A DNA stretch of 64,000 nt from QYQD01 sp040754095 (GTDB lineage: Bacteria > Desulfobacterota > QYQD01), in the NCBI GenBank assembly GCA_040754095.1, contig JBFMFO010000007.1, positions 54,571-118,570 on the forward strand, read 5' to 3'. The first letter of the stretch is position 1. Every line of letters begins with the position of its first letter. A program made the translations under genes and the position numbers. The notes beneath the pieces are model-generated. The model made no database searches, was not told the DNA's origin, and was given only the letters and a program-made list of their open reading frames with translations. Shown in pieces: positions 35,709 through 44,429 of this stretch.

Positions 35709-37490
35709 ATGGAAGAAAAGTCATATACAAAAAAATCACCGACTGACTTGCTGAAGCTGGACGCCGGCGAAGCAGGCCGTTTTCTGGATCAGTTGCCTTT
35801 GCCGGATCGGATTGACTTTATAATGCGCGCCTCCGCAAAGGAAAGACAGGCCCTGATATCACTGACGAGCCGTCCAGAAAAAGTCATGGCCCTTTTCCCG
35901 CCGGAAGAACTATTTTTTACGATAAAAGAGATCGGGGCCACAGATGCCCTCCCGCTCATTAGTCTGACCACTCCTGAGCAACTGCACCTTATCCTCGATA
36001 TTGATTGGTGGCAAAAGGACCGCCTTAGACCCGATAAGATTTTTGAGTGGCTGCGCCTCCTCTTTGCCTGCAGCGAGGACAAGGTAGCCGCATGGCTTAA
36101 TACCGTGGAATTTGCCTTACTGGTGAGTCTGTTTAAATATTTTGCCGGCGCCTTTAAGGTCGGCACGGAGGAAGACAGGCTTGAAGAGATTGACGACTTC
36201 CCACCTTTTACCGTGGATAATTATTACTTTATTCGCTTTAAGAAGCCCGGCGTTCAGGAGACGCTGGGTAGGATCGTGGAGATTGCCCGGGAGATAAATC
36301 CAAAGCTTTACTTTGATCTCATGGAATCCATGATCTGGGACGTTGAAGTGGAGAGTGAAGAGGCTGCCTATAAATGGCGGCTGGCCAGGCTGGCAGAGCA
36401 TGGTGTCCCCACCTTTCACGAGGCCCTGGATATATACAAACCGCCTTCCATACCCGACCCTTCCCGGGTAAAACCGGCTGCATCTCCACATCTCATCGAA
36501 TCAGATATGGAGTCCAGAACTCCGGCGCCTGTATACCCACTGACTGTCTCCGAACGGCCTACTTTTCTACTAAAGGTCCTCAAACTCATAGGGGATCAGG
36601 AGCTTCTGGACCGCATCAAGCGCGAGTGGGCCCATGTATGCAACCATGTGGTCATGGCCGATGTATTTGACTTTGATGAGATGAAGGATATTAGGCGGGG
36701 GATCCAGAAGGCCTCCCGCTACCTTAATATCGGCCTGGAGTATATCAGTCAGGGGCAACCCAAACAGGCCCGGCAACTCCTTGAGGCCATGCCCCTAACC
36801 GAGATATTTCGTTTCGGCTATGCGCAGGCTATAGCCTTGAAGAAGAAGGCCGTATTTATGGTCAATAAGGGCTATGTGGAGAAGGACTTTTTTCCGGCGG
36901 ATGAACCCTGGCGATGGGTTCTGGCCGGGGTATTACGGAGGCATCCTCTCTATTACGACCCCTTTGGCGAAGACAGAATGGATAGAGACGACGATTATCG
37001 TGACTTTGGTGCGCTACGTGAGGTGGAGGAGACTAAGGAGAGGCTGGAAGAGGCAGTACTCATCGGCAGGTTGATGAAAGAACGCGTTGCCGATTATGGT
37101 CTGATAAAGGACCTTCCTCTGGCCGCATGCAATATTCAGATGGCCGCAGACCTAACCTGGAGTATAATACTGTTTACCGTCGTGTCTCAGAAGCTGTTAA
37201 CTAATACTCCGCGTCTTTGGCCCCTTACGGTTGAGGAACTCCACACCCTTTTCCCCGGACTTTGGGCGGAAGGCAGCAAAAAAAAGGGGCGAAAGCTCTC
37301 ACCGGATATAAAAGAAGAGATGGAAAAGACCATGCTGGGGCCGTCTTTTTCTCCTGTACCCGAAGAGCGGAGGCGCATTAACTGCTTCCTGGAGTTCTGT
37401 TTTAAACGCATAGAAGAAGAAATGGGCCTTCTTGATACCCGCACCCCCATCGATCCGCGTTACATCCATGTCCTCCTCGTAGAAATCTGA
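35709..37490 (+). CDS. DUF6178 family protein
   Basis: A 593-residue soluble, mostly helical protein without signal peptide. It begins PTDLLKLDAGEAGRFLDQLP and has repeated short helices (LFPPEELFFTIKEIG, TPEQLHLILDIDWWQKDRL), as in DUF6178 proteins of sulfate- and metal-reducing bacteria (family by recollection). No catalytic motif recognised. AAAGGG lies upstream of the ATG. Single-gene unit flanked by repeats. Confidence 0.7.
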   Translation: MEEKSYTKKSPTDLLKLDAGEAGRFLDQLPLPDRIDFIMRASAKERQALISLTSRPEKVMALFPPEELFFTIKEIGATDALPLISLTTPEQLHLILDIDWWQKDRLRPDKIFEWLRLLFACSEDKVAAWLNTVEFALLVSLFKYFAGAFKVGTEEDRLEEIDDFPPFTVDNYYFIRFKKPGVQETLGRIVEIAREINPKLYFDLMESMIWDVEVESEEAAYKWRLARLAEHGVPTFHEALDIYKPPSIPDPSRVKPAASPHLIESDMESRTPAPVYPLTVSERPTFLLKVLKLIGDQELLDRIKREWAHVCNHVVMADVFDFDEMKDIRRGIQKASRYLNIGLEYISQGQPKQARQLLEAMPLTEIFRFGYAQAIALKKKAVFMVNKGYVEKDFFPADEPWRWVLAGVLRRHPLYYDPFGEDRMDRDDDYRDFGALREVEETKERLEEAVLIGRLMKERVADYGLIKDLPLAACNIQMAADLTWSIILFTVVSQKLLTNTPRLWPLTVEELHTLFPGLWAEGSKKKGRKLSPDIKEEMEKTMLGPSFSPVPEERRRINCFLEFCFKRIEEEMGLLDTRTPIDPRYIHVLLVEI

Positions 37491-37608
37491 ATATCGTCAA
37501 AAAGTTAACCAGGGCACAGAGGAAATAAAAATATCAATAAGCTGGAGCAGATTTTGGCTTCTCCCCTCTGTGATCTCCTGTATTTTCGTCACTTGGTGAA
37601 GCAGTCCC

Positions 37609-37661
37609 GTAGGGTGGGTTTTACCCACCATCATTCCCTTGGTGGGCAAAGCCCACCCTAC
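37609..37661. repeat. GTAGGGTGGG palindrome
   Basis: GTAGGGTGGGTTTTACCCACC ... GGTGGGCAAAGCCCACCCTA with a short centre: two nested hairpins in one 53-bp inverted repeat, a REP-like unit. Confidence 0.8.
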
Positions 37662-37680
37662 ATTGCTAAATGGACCGTTA

Positions 37681-37802
37681 TTTCTTCGCTTCACGGCTTG
37701 CGCAGCAGCGACCCTTTCGAGGCTCGCAGGCGTGGAGTATTTGCCCCTTCCTGCTCGTCCTCGAAGGGTGCCCCACTGCTCCAGCAAGTTACGCTCAGGA
37801 AC
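37681..37802 (+). repeat. Repeat H, copy 1
   Basis: 122-bp sequence from TTTCTTCGCTTCACGGCTTG to GCAAGTTACGCTCAGGAA. An inverted, slightly longer copy lies at 43221-43368. Confidence 0.8.
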
Positions 37803-37894
37803 AATGGCTTCCATAAAAATGTGGGGAAAGTCCACGCTTGAATAGCTTGATTTTTTACCCCCTTGGACTATAATGGCCTCGTTTTGGAGGACAG

Positions 37895-38719
37895 ATGGTA
37901 AAAAAAGTGCGTTCTATTGTCATTTCCGGCAATGGCACAAATTGTGAGATGGAGATGGCCCATGCCTGCCGCTTGGCCGGTGCGGACGAAGTTGACATTG
38001 TTCATATCAGTGATCTTATTTATGGTGTCAAGCGCCTTGATGGCTACCACTTTTTGAATCTGCCCGGCGGTTTCCTGGATGGAGATGATCTCGGCGCCGC
38101 CCAGGCCGGCGCCAATCGTTTTCGCTATGCCACGGTTCGGGACAGTGAAGAGCGTCTTCTGGAACAACTGCTTTGTTTTATTAATGCGGGCAAACTCGTC
38201 TTCGGCGTTTGCAATGGTTTCCAGTTGATGGTCAAGCTTGGCCTTCTGCCTGGCTTTGACGGCCGCTATACGGAACGCAAGGTAACGTTGACCTATAATG
38301 ACTCCGGCCGCTTTGAAGATCGCTGGGCCTATCTACGGGTGAACAGCCATTCTCCCTGCGTGCTTACAAAGGGCGTTGACCGCCTCTACTTACCGGTACG
38401 GCATGGCGAGGGGAAATTCATTACCCGGGACGCCTCTGTATTAGAAAGATTACATACAGAAGGGTTGCTGGTTCTCCAATATACGCGGGCAGAGGATGAT
38501 GCGCCGACCATGGAATATCCCTGGAACCCTAATGGTTCCACAGATGCCATCGCCGGTATTTGCGATCCTACCGGAAGGCTCTTCGGGCTTATGCCCCATC
38601 CTGAGGCCTATCTGCATTATACCAACCATCCTCGCTGGACACGGGAGAAACTGCCTGAGGAAGGCCAGGGGCTTATATTATTTAAAAACGCCGTCAACTT
38701 TATCCGTAAGCACCTCTAA
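37895..38719 (+). CDS. purQ: Phosphoribosylformylglycinamidine synthase glutaminase subunit
   Basis: A 274-residue class I glutamine amidotransferase supplying ammonia for FGAM synthesis in purine biosynthesis. Nucleophile C106 in FGVCNGFQLM; the His and Glu of HPEAYLHYTNHPRW complete the triad; oxyanion segment LPGGFLDGD. About 45 residues longer than the Bacillus PurQ type, closer to the amidotransferase end of long PurL. GGAGG lies 4 bases before the ATG. purS and purL are not in the window. Confidence 0.9.
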   Translation: MVKKVRSIVISGNGTNCEMEMAHACRLAGADEVDIVHISDLIYGVKRLDGYHFLNLPGGFLDGDDLGAAQAGANRFRYATVRDSEERLLEQLLCFINAGKLVFGVCNGFQLMVKLGLLPGFDGRYTERKVTLTYNDSGRFEDRWAYLRVNSHSPCVLTKGVDRLYLPVRHGEGKFITRDASVLERLHTEGLLVLQYTRAEDDAPTMEYPWNPNGSTDAIAGICDPTGRLFGLMPHPEAYLHYTNHPRWTREKLPEEGQGLILFKNAVNFIRKHL

Positions 38720-38798
38720 TACAAATAAAACCGTTCGCAGGGGGCATATTTTCACACAAAGGCGCAAAGACTGCAAAAATAATAAAATTTGGAACTCA

Positions 38799-38832
38799 GG
38801 TCGTGCCTCAGGCAGATTCGCCGGGGCGAAAA
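38799..38832. repeat. Dispersed repeat B, copy 2
   Basis: GTCGTGCCTCAGGCAGATTC followed by GCCGGGGCGAA. Same core as in 22961-23048 and 48563-48613. Confidence 0.6.
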
Positions 38833-38912
38833 CTCATGAAAAAATCTTTTATCCCTGATTTCTTGATTTCCAGATTTTCATTTTTTCCTCCGCGGCTAAC
38901 GGCATAGGCCTG

Positions 38913-39602
38913 ATGGAACAAGAAAAGTTATTACAAATTTTGACAGGATTACGTCGCAGCATCCTGTGGATAATCACAGCCTTGGTAGTTGCCACCATCG
39001 GCGCTTACTTTCTTTCCGGCCGGATACTAGCCGCCCTCCAGGACCATCTCCATCAAGAACTGGCCTTTTTTTCAGTTTCCGAGCCTTTTATGGCGTTGAT
39101 CAAACTTTCATTCGCCATCAGTATCTTTGCGCTCGTCCCCTTTATTATGGTAATGCTCTGGCGCACTGTAGCAAAACCTTATGGGCTGACCAGGAAAACA
39201 GGGCTGGTATTTGTGCTTACAGGCATCCTTTTATTCTATGCCGGGGCCGCCTTTTGCTACTTTGTCACCCTTCCCTTTGGTGTCAAGTTCCTCCTTGGTT
39301 ATCAGACCGCGCATGTTAAGGCGGCTATTTCCCTCGACCGCTTCCTTACCTTCTGTTTTGTCTTTATTCTGGCCTTTGGGATCATGTTTGAGTTGCCTTT
39401 AGGCATGGTCTTCTGCGGCAGGATCGGACTCTGCGGAGCCGGCTTTTTTCAGCGCTACCGCCGCTACGCTATATTTATAGTCACCATTGTGGCGGCTGTC
39501 GCCACCCCTACGCCCGATGTATTTAACATGATGCTTATGGCCGTGCCTCTTTATGCCCTATACGAGCTGGGCATTGTAGTCTTGCGGATCATGGGGGATT
39601 AA
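38913..39602 (+). CDS. tatC: Twin-arginine translocase TatC, standalone copy
   Basis: A 229-residue inner-membrane protein with six predicted membrane segments, the core receptor for twin-arginine signal peptides. Family marks: GLRRSILWIITALV at the N-terminus, FSVSEPFMALIKLSF, ALVPFIMVMLWRTV, ELPLGMVF and ATPTPDVFNMM. It lacks the usual N-terminal HLxELRxR motif (here LTGLRRS). No tatA or tatB is beside it; it precedes the tatD-like gene by 5 bases. A second TatC is at 49135. Confidence 0.88.
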   Translation: MEQEKLLQILTGLRRSILWIITALVVATIGAYFLSGRILAALQDHLHQELAFFSVSEPFMALIKLSFAISIFALVPFIMVMLWRTVAKPYGLTRKTGLVFVLTGILLFYAGAAFCYFVTLPFGVKFLLGYQTAHVKAAISLDRFLTFCFVFILAFGIMFELPLGMVFCGRIGLCGAGFFQRYRRYAIFIVTIVAAVATPTPDVFNMMLMAVPLYALYELGIVVLRIMGD

Positions 39603-39607
39603 GGCGC

Positions 39608-40381
39608 ATGTATATCGACACCCACGCTCACCTGGACATGTATGATGCTGCCTCAGACCGGGCACAGGTAGTCGCCAGTGCCCATGCGGCCCGGGTCAGG
39701 CAGATAATTACCATCGGCATTAATCTCCCCAGCTCCCGGCAGGCAGTGGCTATTGCCGAACAGTATGAAGGCGTATTTGCCGCTGTAGGCATACATCCCC
39801 ATGATGCGAAAGGGGTAACCAGCGAGGCTTACGACGGTCTGAGACACTTGACTAAAAATCCGCGTGTGGTGGCCATTGGTGAGATAGGTCTCGATTTTTT
39901 TAAGGAATACTCCCCGCGGCGGGAGCAGGAGATATGTTTCAGGCAACAGATACAACTGGCAAGGGAGTTAAGGTTGCCGTTGATTATCCATGACCGTGAT
40001 GCCCATGGTGAAACCATCCGTATCTTGAGGGAAGAAAAAGCAGAAGATGTGGGCGGTGTATTCCACTGTTTCTCAGGTGATTATACCTTTGCCGGGAAGT
40101 GTCTGGATATGGGCTTCTATATCTCCATCGCCGGTGTTGTTACTTTTCCAAAGGCCACGGTCTTGCGGGATGTGGTAAATAATGTCCCTATGGATCGTTT
40201 GCTCATTGAAACCGACGCCCCTTTTCTGGCGCCGGTACCCTACCGGGGAAAGCGAAACGAGCCGGCCTATGTCATCCATGTAGGACAAAAGATAGCTGAA
40301 ATAAAGGGATGTTCGGATGTAGAGGTCGCCCAATGGACACGAAAAAACGCCCAAGCCCTTTTCAAACTACCGGCCCGGTGA
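39608..40381 (+). CDS. TatD-family metal-dependent hydrolase
   Basis: A 257-residue TIM-barrel deoxyribonuclease-type hydrolase. Metal ligands: THAHLDMYD, GIHPHDAK, GEIGLDFFKEYSP, IIHDRDAH, VFHCFSGD and ETDAPFLAP. TatD is not needed for Tat export in E. coli despite its name; it acts in DNA or RNA processing. The 3' end overlaps maf. Confidence 0.93.
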   Translation: MYIDTHAHLDMYDAASDRAQVVASAHAARVRQIITIGINLPSSRQAVAIAEQYEGVFAAVGIHPHDAKGVTSEAYDGLRHLTKNPRVVAIGEIGLDFFKEYSPRREQEICFRQQIQLARELRLPLIIHDRDAHGETIRILREEKAEDVGGVFHCFSGDYTFAGKCLDMGFYISIAGVVTFPKATVLRDVVNNVPMDRLLIETDAPFLAPVPYRGKRNEPAYVIHVGQKIAEIKGCSDVEVAQWTRKNAQALFKLPAR

Positions 40382-40962
40382 TTCTGGCCTCGGGTTCGCC
40401 CCGGCGTCAGGACTTTTTGCGGACTTTAGGGCTTAAGTTTGAGGTGGTAGTCAGCCGCGTTGAGGAGCCTCCATTTGTGGATGGCGACCCGGCCCGGTAT
40501 GCCTTGGAGATGGCAGAGGCCAAGGCCCGTGCGGTTTCTTATAGTCATCCCCGGAGATGGATAGTGGCTGCGGACACTATTGTCATTATAGGCCATGAAG
40601 TCCTGGGCAAACCAAAGACTGAGCAAGAGGCGATTTCCATGCTGGACCGCCTTTCCGGCCGCTGGCACGAGGTTATCACGGCCTTCTGCCTGTTGCACCA
40701 CGAGAAAGGCGCATCATATATAAAGGCGGTTCAGAGCCGCGTAAAGATAAAGAGATTGACTACGGCCGAGGTTGCAAGTTATGTAGTCACGGGAGAACCT
40801 ATGGACAAGGCCGGGGCCTATGCCGTCCAGGGTATCGGCGCCTTTATGGTAGAAAAGATAGAGGGATCATATACCAATGTGGTCGGGCTGCCTTTATCTG
40901 AATTAATCGGGGCCATGCAGGCCGTGGGTATAATCCGGCCCAGGGTAGCGTGCAGCTTGTAG
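40333..40962 (+). CDS. maf: Maf-family nucleotide pyrophosphatase
   Basis: About 209 residues from ATG 40333, overlapping tatD by 49 bases. Hydrolyses non-canonical or pyrimidine nucleoside triphosphates in housecleaning. ILASGSPRRQDFLRTLG is the phosphate-binding start, AADTIVIIGHEVLGKP holds the catalytic Asp, and AYAVQGIGAFMVEKIEGSYT is the C-terminal signature. An earlier in-frame start at 40309 is possible. Confidence 0.92.
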   Translation: MDTKKRPSPFQTTGPVILASGSPRRQDFLRTLGLKFEVVVSRVEEPPFVDGDPARYALEMAEAKARAVSYSHPRRWIVAADTIVIIGHEVLGKPKTEQEAISMLDRLSGRWHEVITAFCLLHHEKGASYIKAVQSRVKIKRLTTAEVASYVVTGEPMDKAGAYAVQGIGAFMVEKIEGSYTNVVGLPLSELIGAMQAVGIIRPRVACSL

Positions 40963-40989
40963 CGTTTAGCGTGTAGGATAAGGGAAGAT

Positions 40990-41694
40990 ATGCTTTCGGA
41001 AAATATTGACGCCGTCCAAAAGAGGATTTATGAGGCGGCCTGCCGGGCCGGGCGTGACCCATCCAGGGTCAAGCTACTGGCAGTTTCCAAGACGGTGCCG
41101 GTAACTAGGATAAAAGAGGCTGTTTCTTGCGGACTTACACTTTTCGGAGAAAATTATGTCCAGGAGGCACGGACCAAGATCGAAGAGGTTGGTCTTGGGG
41201 TATCCTGGCATTTCATCGGCCGCCTGCAGACCAACAAGGCCAGGTATGCAGTCCGGCTTTTTGACCTCATCCACTCTCTGGATAACGAAAACCTGGCCGT
41301 AGAGATTAACCGGCGGGCGGCAGCCGTTCCCCGGATTATGCCCGTTCTGATCGAGGTCAATCTGAGTGGAGAAGAAAACAAGGGCGGGATTACACCGGAT
41401 GCCCTTTTGCCTTTTCTGGAGAAAGTAGCCGTGCTGCCCAATCTTTCTGTGCGCGGGCTTATGGTCATGCCTCCTTTCTTTGCTGATCCGGAAAAGGCGC
41501 GGCCTTATTTCCGCCGTCTTAAGAAGCTGGGGAAGGAAATCCAGGCCAGGAATATTCCCAACATCCGCCTTGAAGAGCTATCTATGGGTATGACCGGGGA
41601 TTTTGAGGTAGCCATAGAGGAAGGGGCTACCATAGTGCGTATCGGCACGGCCCTGTTTGGACCAAGAAGGCAGCGTATAGCGAATAGCGATTAG
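40990..41694 (+). CDS. yggS: YggS-family PLP homeostasis protein
   Basis: A 234-residue PLP-binding protein with an alanine-racemase-like barrel and no racemase domain 2; it buffers PLP and amino acid pools. PLP lysine in LLAVSKTVP, then LFGENYVQEA, HFIGRLQTNKAR and LEELSMGMTGDFEVAIEEGA. GGGAAG precedes the ATG. Ends in a 12-bp inverted repeat shared with mazG. Confidence 0.93.
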   Translation: MLSENIDAVQKRIYEAACRAGRDPSRVKLLAVSKTVPVTRIKEAVSCGLTLFGENYVQEARTKIEEVGLGVSWHFIGRLQTNKARYAVRLFDLIHSLDNENLAVEINRRAAAVPRIMPVLIEVNLSGEENKGGITPDALLPFLEKVAVLPNLSVRGLMVMPPFFADPEKARPYFRRLKKLGKEIQARNIPNIRLEELSMGMTGDFEVAIEEGATIVRIGTALFGPRRQRIANSD

Positions 41695-41733
41695 CGTATT
41701 AGGATATAGCGATCATACCACTCGCTATACGCT
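41672..41733. terminator. Inverted AGCGTATAGCGA repeat between yggS and mazG
   Basis: AGCGTATAGCGA (41672-41683) and its exact complement TCGCTATACGCT (41722-41733) span the convergent gene ends. It may work as a two-way terminator. Related units occur at 53578-53592 and 54024-54038. Confidence 0.5.
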
Positions 41734-42522
41734 ATCTTTAATCTTTTCCCAGACGGCATCCATCTCCTCCAGGGTGAATTCTTCCAGCGGCTGGCCCTCT
41801 TTTTCCAGTGTGCCCCGCATCTTATCAAATCGCCTGATAAATCTATCTACCGTAAGCCGCAAGGCCTCTTCCGCATTTATATGGAGATGTCTGCTTAAAT
41901 TAACAAGGGTAAAAAGGACATCGCCCATTTCATCCCTGATGTGCGCCGGGTTATTTCTATTGCAGGCCTCTTTTAGCTCCGACAGTTCTTCATCCAGTTT
42001 TTCCCAGACTCTGTCTGCATTCTCCCAGTCAAAACCGGTCCGGGCGGCCCGGGTGCCGATACGCTGGGCACGAAGCAATGCGGGGAGATTACGGGGCACT
42101 GAAGCAAAAAATGACCCCTCTTCACCTCGCTGTCTGGCCTCCTCTCGCTTGATCTTATGCCACCGGTCTCTGACCTCTTCGGCACCGGCAACCCTTTCGG
42201 TGCCAAATACATGGGGATGCCGCCGGATTAGCTTGGCTGCGATAGATTCCATCACATCATTTATGGTAAAGGCTTCCGGTTCTTCATACATCAAAGATAA
42301 GAATATAATAAGAAAGAGCAGGTCGCCCAGTTCTTCACAGACCTGACCGGGGTTATCGTCCTCAACCGCCGCCACCACTTCATAAGCCTCTTCCAGGAGA
42401 TAGTTTTTTACTGTCTCTGCGGATTGTTTCCGGTCCCAGGGGCAGCCTTCCGGGGCACGGAGCCGATCCATGATCTCTACTAATCTGATAAAGTTTTTGT
42501 TGATTTTTTTATTATCACGCAT
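41725..42522 (-). CDS. mazG: Nucleoside triphosphate pyrophosphohydrolase MazG
   Basis: A 265-residue enzyme that hydrolyses NTPs to NMP and pyrophosphate. Two MazG domains: residues 10-120 (GCPWDRKQS, EEAYEVVAAVE, EELGDLLFLIIF) and 150-255 (DEELSELKEA, DEMGDVLFTLVNL). The EExxE...ExxD magnesium motifs are intact in both. It starts 15 bases after cvpA. Confidence 0.94.
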   Translation of the reverse strand: MRDNKKINKNFIRLVEIMDRLRAPEGCPWDRKQSAETVKNYLLEEAYEVVAAVEDDNPGQVCEELGDLLFLIIFLSLMYEEPEAFTINDVMESIAAKLIRRHPHVFGTERVAGAEEVRDRWHKIKREEARQRGEEGSFFASVPRNLPALLRAQRIGTRAARTGFDWENADRVWEKLDEELSELKEACNRNNPAHIRDEMGDVLFTLVNLSRHLHINAEEALRLTVDRFIRRFDKMRGTLEKEGQPLEEFTLEEMDAVWEKIKDSV

Positions 42523-42536
42523 TGGGGATGAGCGGG

Positions 42537-43109
42537 TTATTTCTTATTGGCCGGCGGATTACCTTTTATCAGCCTTTTCTGTTTTTCCTTGGTATCGAAT
42601 GACTTAAACAAGGCCTCTTGCTTTTCGCGAAAGCTTTCCTTCAGGGTATGGGGAACCAGGCAAAGCATTATCTCCATGGGACGTTTCAGATACTTATATG
42701 ATTTCGATTTCTGTATAAAGAGGCCCTTTTGGGGAAGAAAGACGGTAATCAGTATCAATATCAAGCAGACGACAAAGATCCCCTTGACAAACCCCAGGAG
42801 CGCACCGGCCGTACGGTCAAACCAGCCTAGTAATGAAATCTTCATTATCTTTTTGCCGGCCATGCCGAGCAGGATGCATATCAGATAAACCAGGAGGAAG
42901 ATGCCTGCGAAACTTAACAGATGCCTGATGCCAGCATTTGTAATCAACCCCGAGAGAAGATTTCCCAGCCTTATATAGTAAGCGCTGGCAAGGACGAAAC
43001 CGGCTAACAGGGCCACAACCGAAGAAATTTCTCTTATAATGCCGCGAATCGCACTTTTGATGGTAAAAAAAGCTATAATTGCGAGTATAATTATATCCGG
43101 CCAGTACAT
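42537..43109 (-). CDS. cvpA: CvpA family membrane protein
   Basis: About 190 residues from ATG 43109 (GGAGG and AAAGG upstream; the GTG at 43130 is less likely). Four membrane segments at about 3-25, 30-50, 63-85 and 102-122 with KSAIRGIIREISSVVALLAG, the family signature. The C-terminal third is charged and cytosolic. Inner-membrane protein linked with colicin V export and biofilm formation in E. coli. Forms an operon with mazG. Confidence 0.88.
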   Translation of the reverse strand: MYWPDIIILAIIAFFTIKSAIRGIIREISSVVALLAGFVLASAYYIRLGNLLSGLITNAGIRHLLSFAGIFLLVYLICILLGMAGKKIMKISLLGWFDRTAGALLGFVKGIFVVCLILILITVFLPQKGLFIQKSKSYKYLKRPMEIMLCLVPHTLKESFREKQEALFKSFDTKEKQKRLIKGNPPANKK

Positions 43110-43518
43110 AACCTTTTCTGCCTCCACCAAACTTGCCAGAATATCAGTGGCATTATAGGTAACCTCCCTTTATTTTTCAACCTCAATCCGCGCAGCACAG
43201 AATGACTACTTTCCTGGAGTTTCCTGAGCGAAACTTGCTGGAGCAGCGGGGCACCCATCGAGAGCGAGCAGGAAGGGGAAGGCCAGCCCTTTAGTGGCTG
43301 GAAGGGGCAAGCATTCCCCACCTGCGAGCCTCGAAAGGGTCGCTGCGCAAGCCGTGAAGCGAAGAAACTAGGAGTCCCTTTAAGATACGCAAAATTATAA
43401 ATAACACCATAATAGTAAGGAAACACTTCTTTAAAACTCGGTAAACTCCAGCCTACTTTACCCTTGTCAAACCCCTACCCATGTGTTAAAAATAAATCCT
43501 TGAAATACGAGACCCTCC
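43110..43518. other. Gene-free region with repeat H and a possible tRNA promoter
   Basis: Mostly repeat H copy 2 (43221-43368). Just before tRNA-Cys, TTGTCA (43464-43469) and TAAAAA (43487-43492) are spaced 17 bases, a weak sigma70 candidate. Confidence 0.45.
43221..43368 (-). repeat. Repeat H, copy 2 (inverted)
   Basis: Reverse-complement relative of 37681-37802 with an added segment in the middle (GGCCAGCCCTTTAGTGGCTG, itself a small palindrome). Confidence 0.8.
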
Positions 43519-43593
43519 GGCGGCGTAGCCAAGTGGCAAGGCAGCGGTCTGCAAAACCGTTATTCACCGGTTCAAATCCGGTCGCCGCCTCCA
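43519..43593 (+). tRNA. tRNA-Cys (anticodon GCA), CCA encoded
   Basis: Acceptor stem GGCGGCG/CGCCGCC, D-arm GCCAAGTGGCAAGGC, anticodon arm GCGGT-CTGCAAA-ACCGT with GCA, T-arm ACCGG-TTCAAAT-CCGGT, discriminator U and an encoded CCA. All four stems pair, with one G-U in the anticodon stem. U73 is expected for tRNA-Cys. Confidence 0.96.
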
Positions 43594-43705
43594 TTCCCTT
43601 AGATCTCAAATTTTAAATTTGAGATCTCAAATTTAAAGTCCCTTTTCTTTATACTCGTTCCATGCTAAAAATAAAGTAAGTTATTAATCTTACGGGGAGT
43701 GGACT

Positions 43706-44182
43706 ATGCGCACGGAACTCTTGGTCTATAAGACTCTTTTTGATGGCGAGGAAGAGAATGAGGTCCCTGAGGAATTGATCCCGGCCCTGGAACGGATTCG
43801 GAAAGATGAGGGAATGATCCGGGATTATCTGGATATAGCTGACCGCTACCGGGAAATTGAACGGCCTGACAAGGAGTTTGCTGCCCTGGAACTGGCTTTA
43901 GACCTCGGGCATGACGACCTTGTCTTCTATCATCTGGCCCGGAATCGCGCAGGACAAGGACAATACGCCGAGGCGTATCAATACATAAAGCGTATGCATT
44001 CCATGCATGGTACGGCCAGGCTCCTATATCTGAAGACCCTGGGCGAATTAGGAAAAACGGAAAAACTCAACCAGTTTTGGCAGATTAACAGAAATGATTC
44101 TGAACTCAAGCAGTTGATAAAGCAGGAAGGCCTCGATTATTTTCCAAAAAACGTGCGCAAGTTAGTCAAAGAAAAAATTTAG
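43706..44182 (+). CDS. Small TPR-like helical protein
   Basis: A 158-residue cytosolic protein of short antiparallel helices resembling TPR units (YLDIADRYREIERPDKEFAA, LVFYHLARNRAGQGQYAEAY, LLYLKTLGELGKTEKLNQF). GGGGAG precedes the ATG. No catalytic motif; it probably binds a partner protein. It stands alone after tRNA-Cys. Confidence 0.65.
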   Translation: MRTELLVYKTLFDGEEENEVPEELIPALERIRKDEGMIRDYLDIADRYREIERPDKEFAALELALDLGHDDLVFYHLARNRAGQGQYAEAYQYIKRMHSMHGTARLLYLKTLGELGKTEKLNQFWQINRNDSELKQLIKQEGLDYFPKNVRKLVKEKI

Positions 44183-44270
44183 CCGGACGCAGCGGATTCA
44201 TATTAAATTTGAAACTTTGTAACACTTTAGGTTTTGAAAAATATGCCTAAGCAAAGCGCTATAAAAGCCA

Positions 44271-44347
44271 AAATCCCCCTCAATCCCCCTTTTCCAAAGG
44301 GGGAAGTGTTTCTCCTCCCTTTGAAAAAGGGAGGTTGGGAGGGATTT
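44271..44347. repeat. Double GC-rich palindromic repeat
   Basis: AATCCCCCTCAATCCCCC, CTTTTCCAAAGGGGG, then CTCCCTTTGAAAAAGGGAGG and TTGGGAGGGATT: two palindromes nested head to tail, apparently one element inserted into another of the same family. Intergenic. Confidence 0.75.
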
Positions 44348-44429
44348 AATAATACTTTTGCAAAGAACTAAACTGCTACAAAATGTTTTCTTTGCGTTCT
44401 CTGCGTCTTTGCGGTGAAAGATTTTTGAA

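Larger units (their letters stand above)
37491..37894. other. 404-base repeat-filled region without genes
   Basis: Holds a 53-bp palindrome (37609-37661) and a 122-bp element (37681-37802) with an inverted partner 5.5 kb away. Short frames here are not coding-like. No promoter stands out before purQ. Confidence 0.55.
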
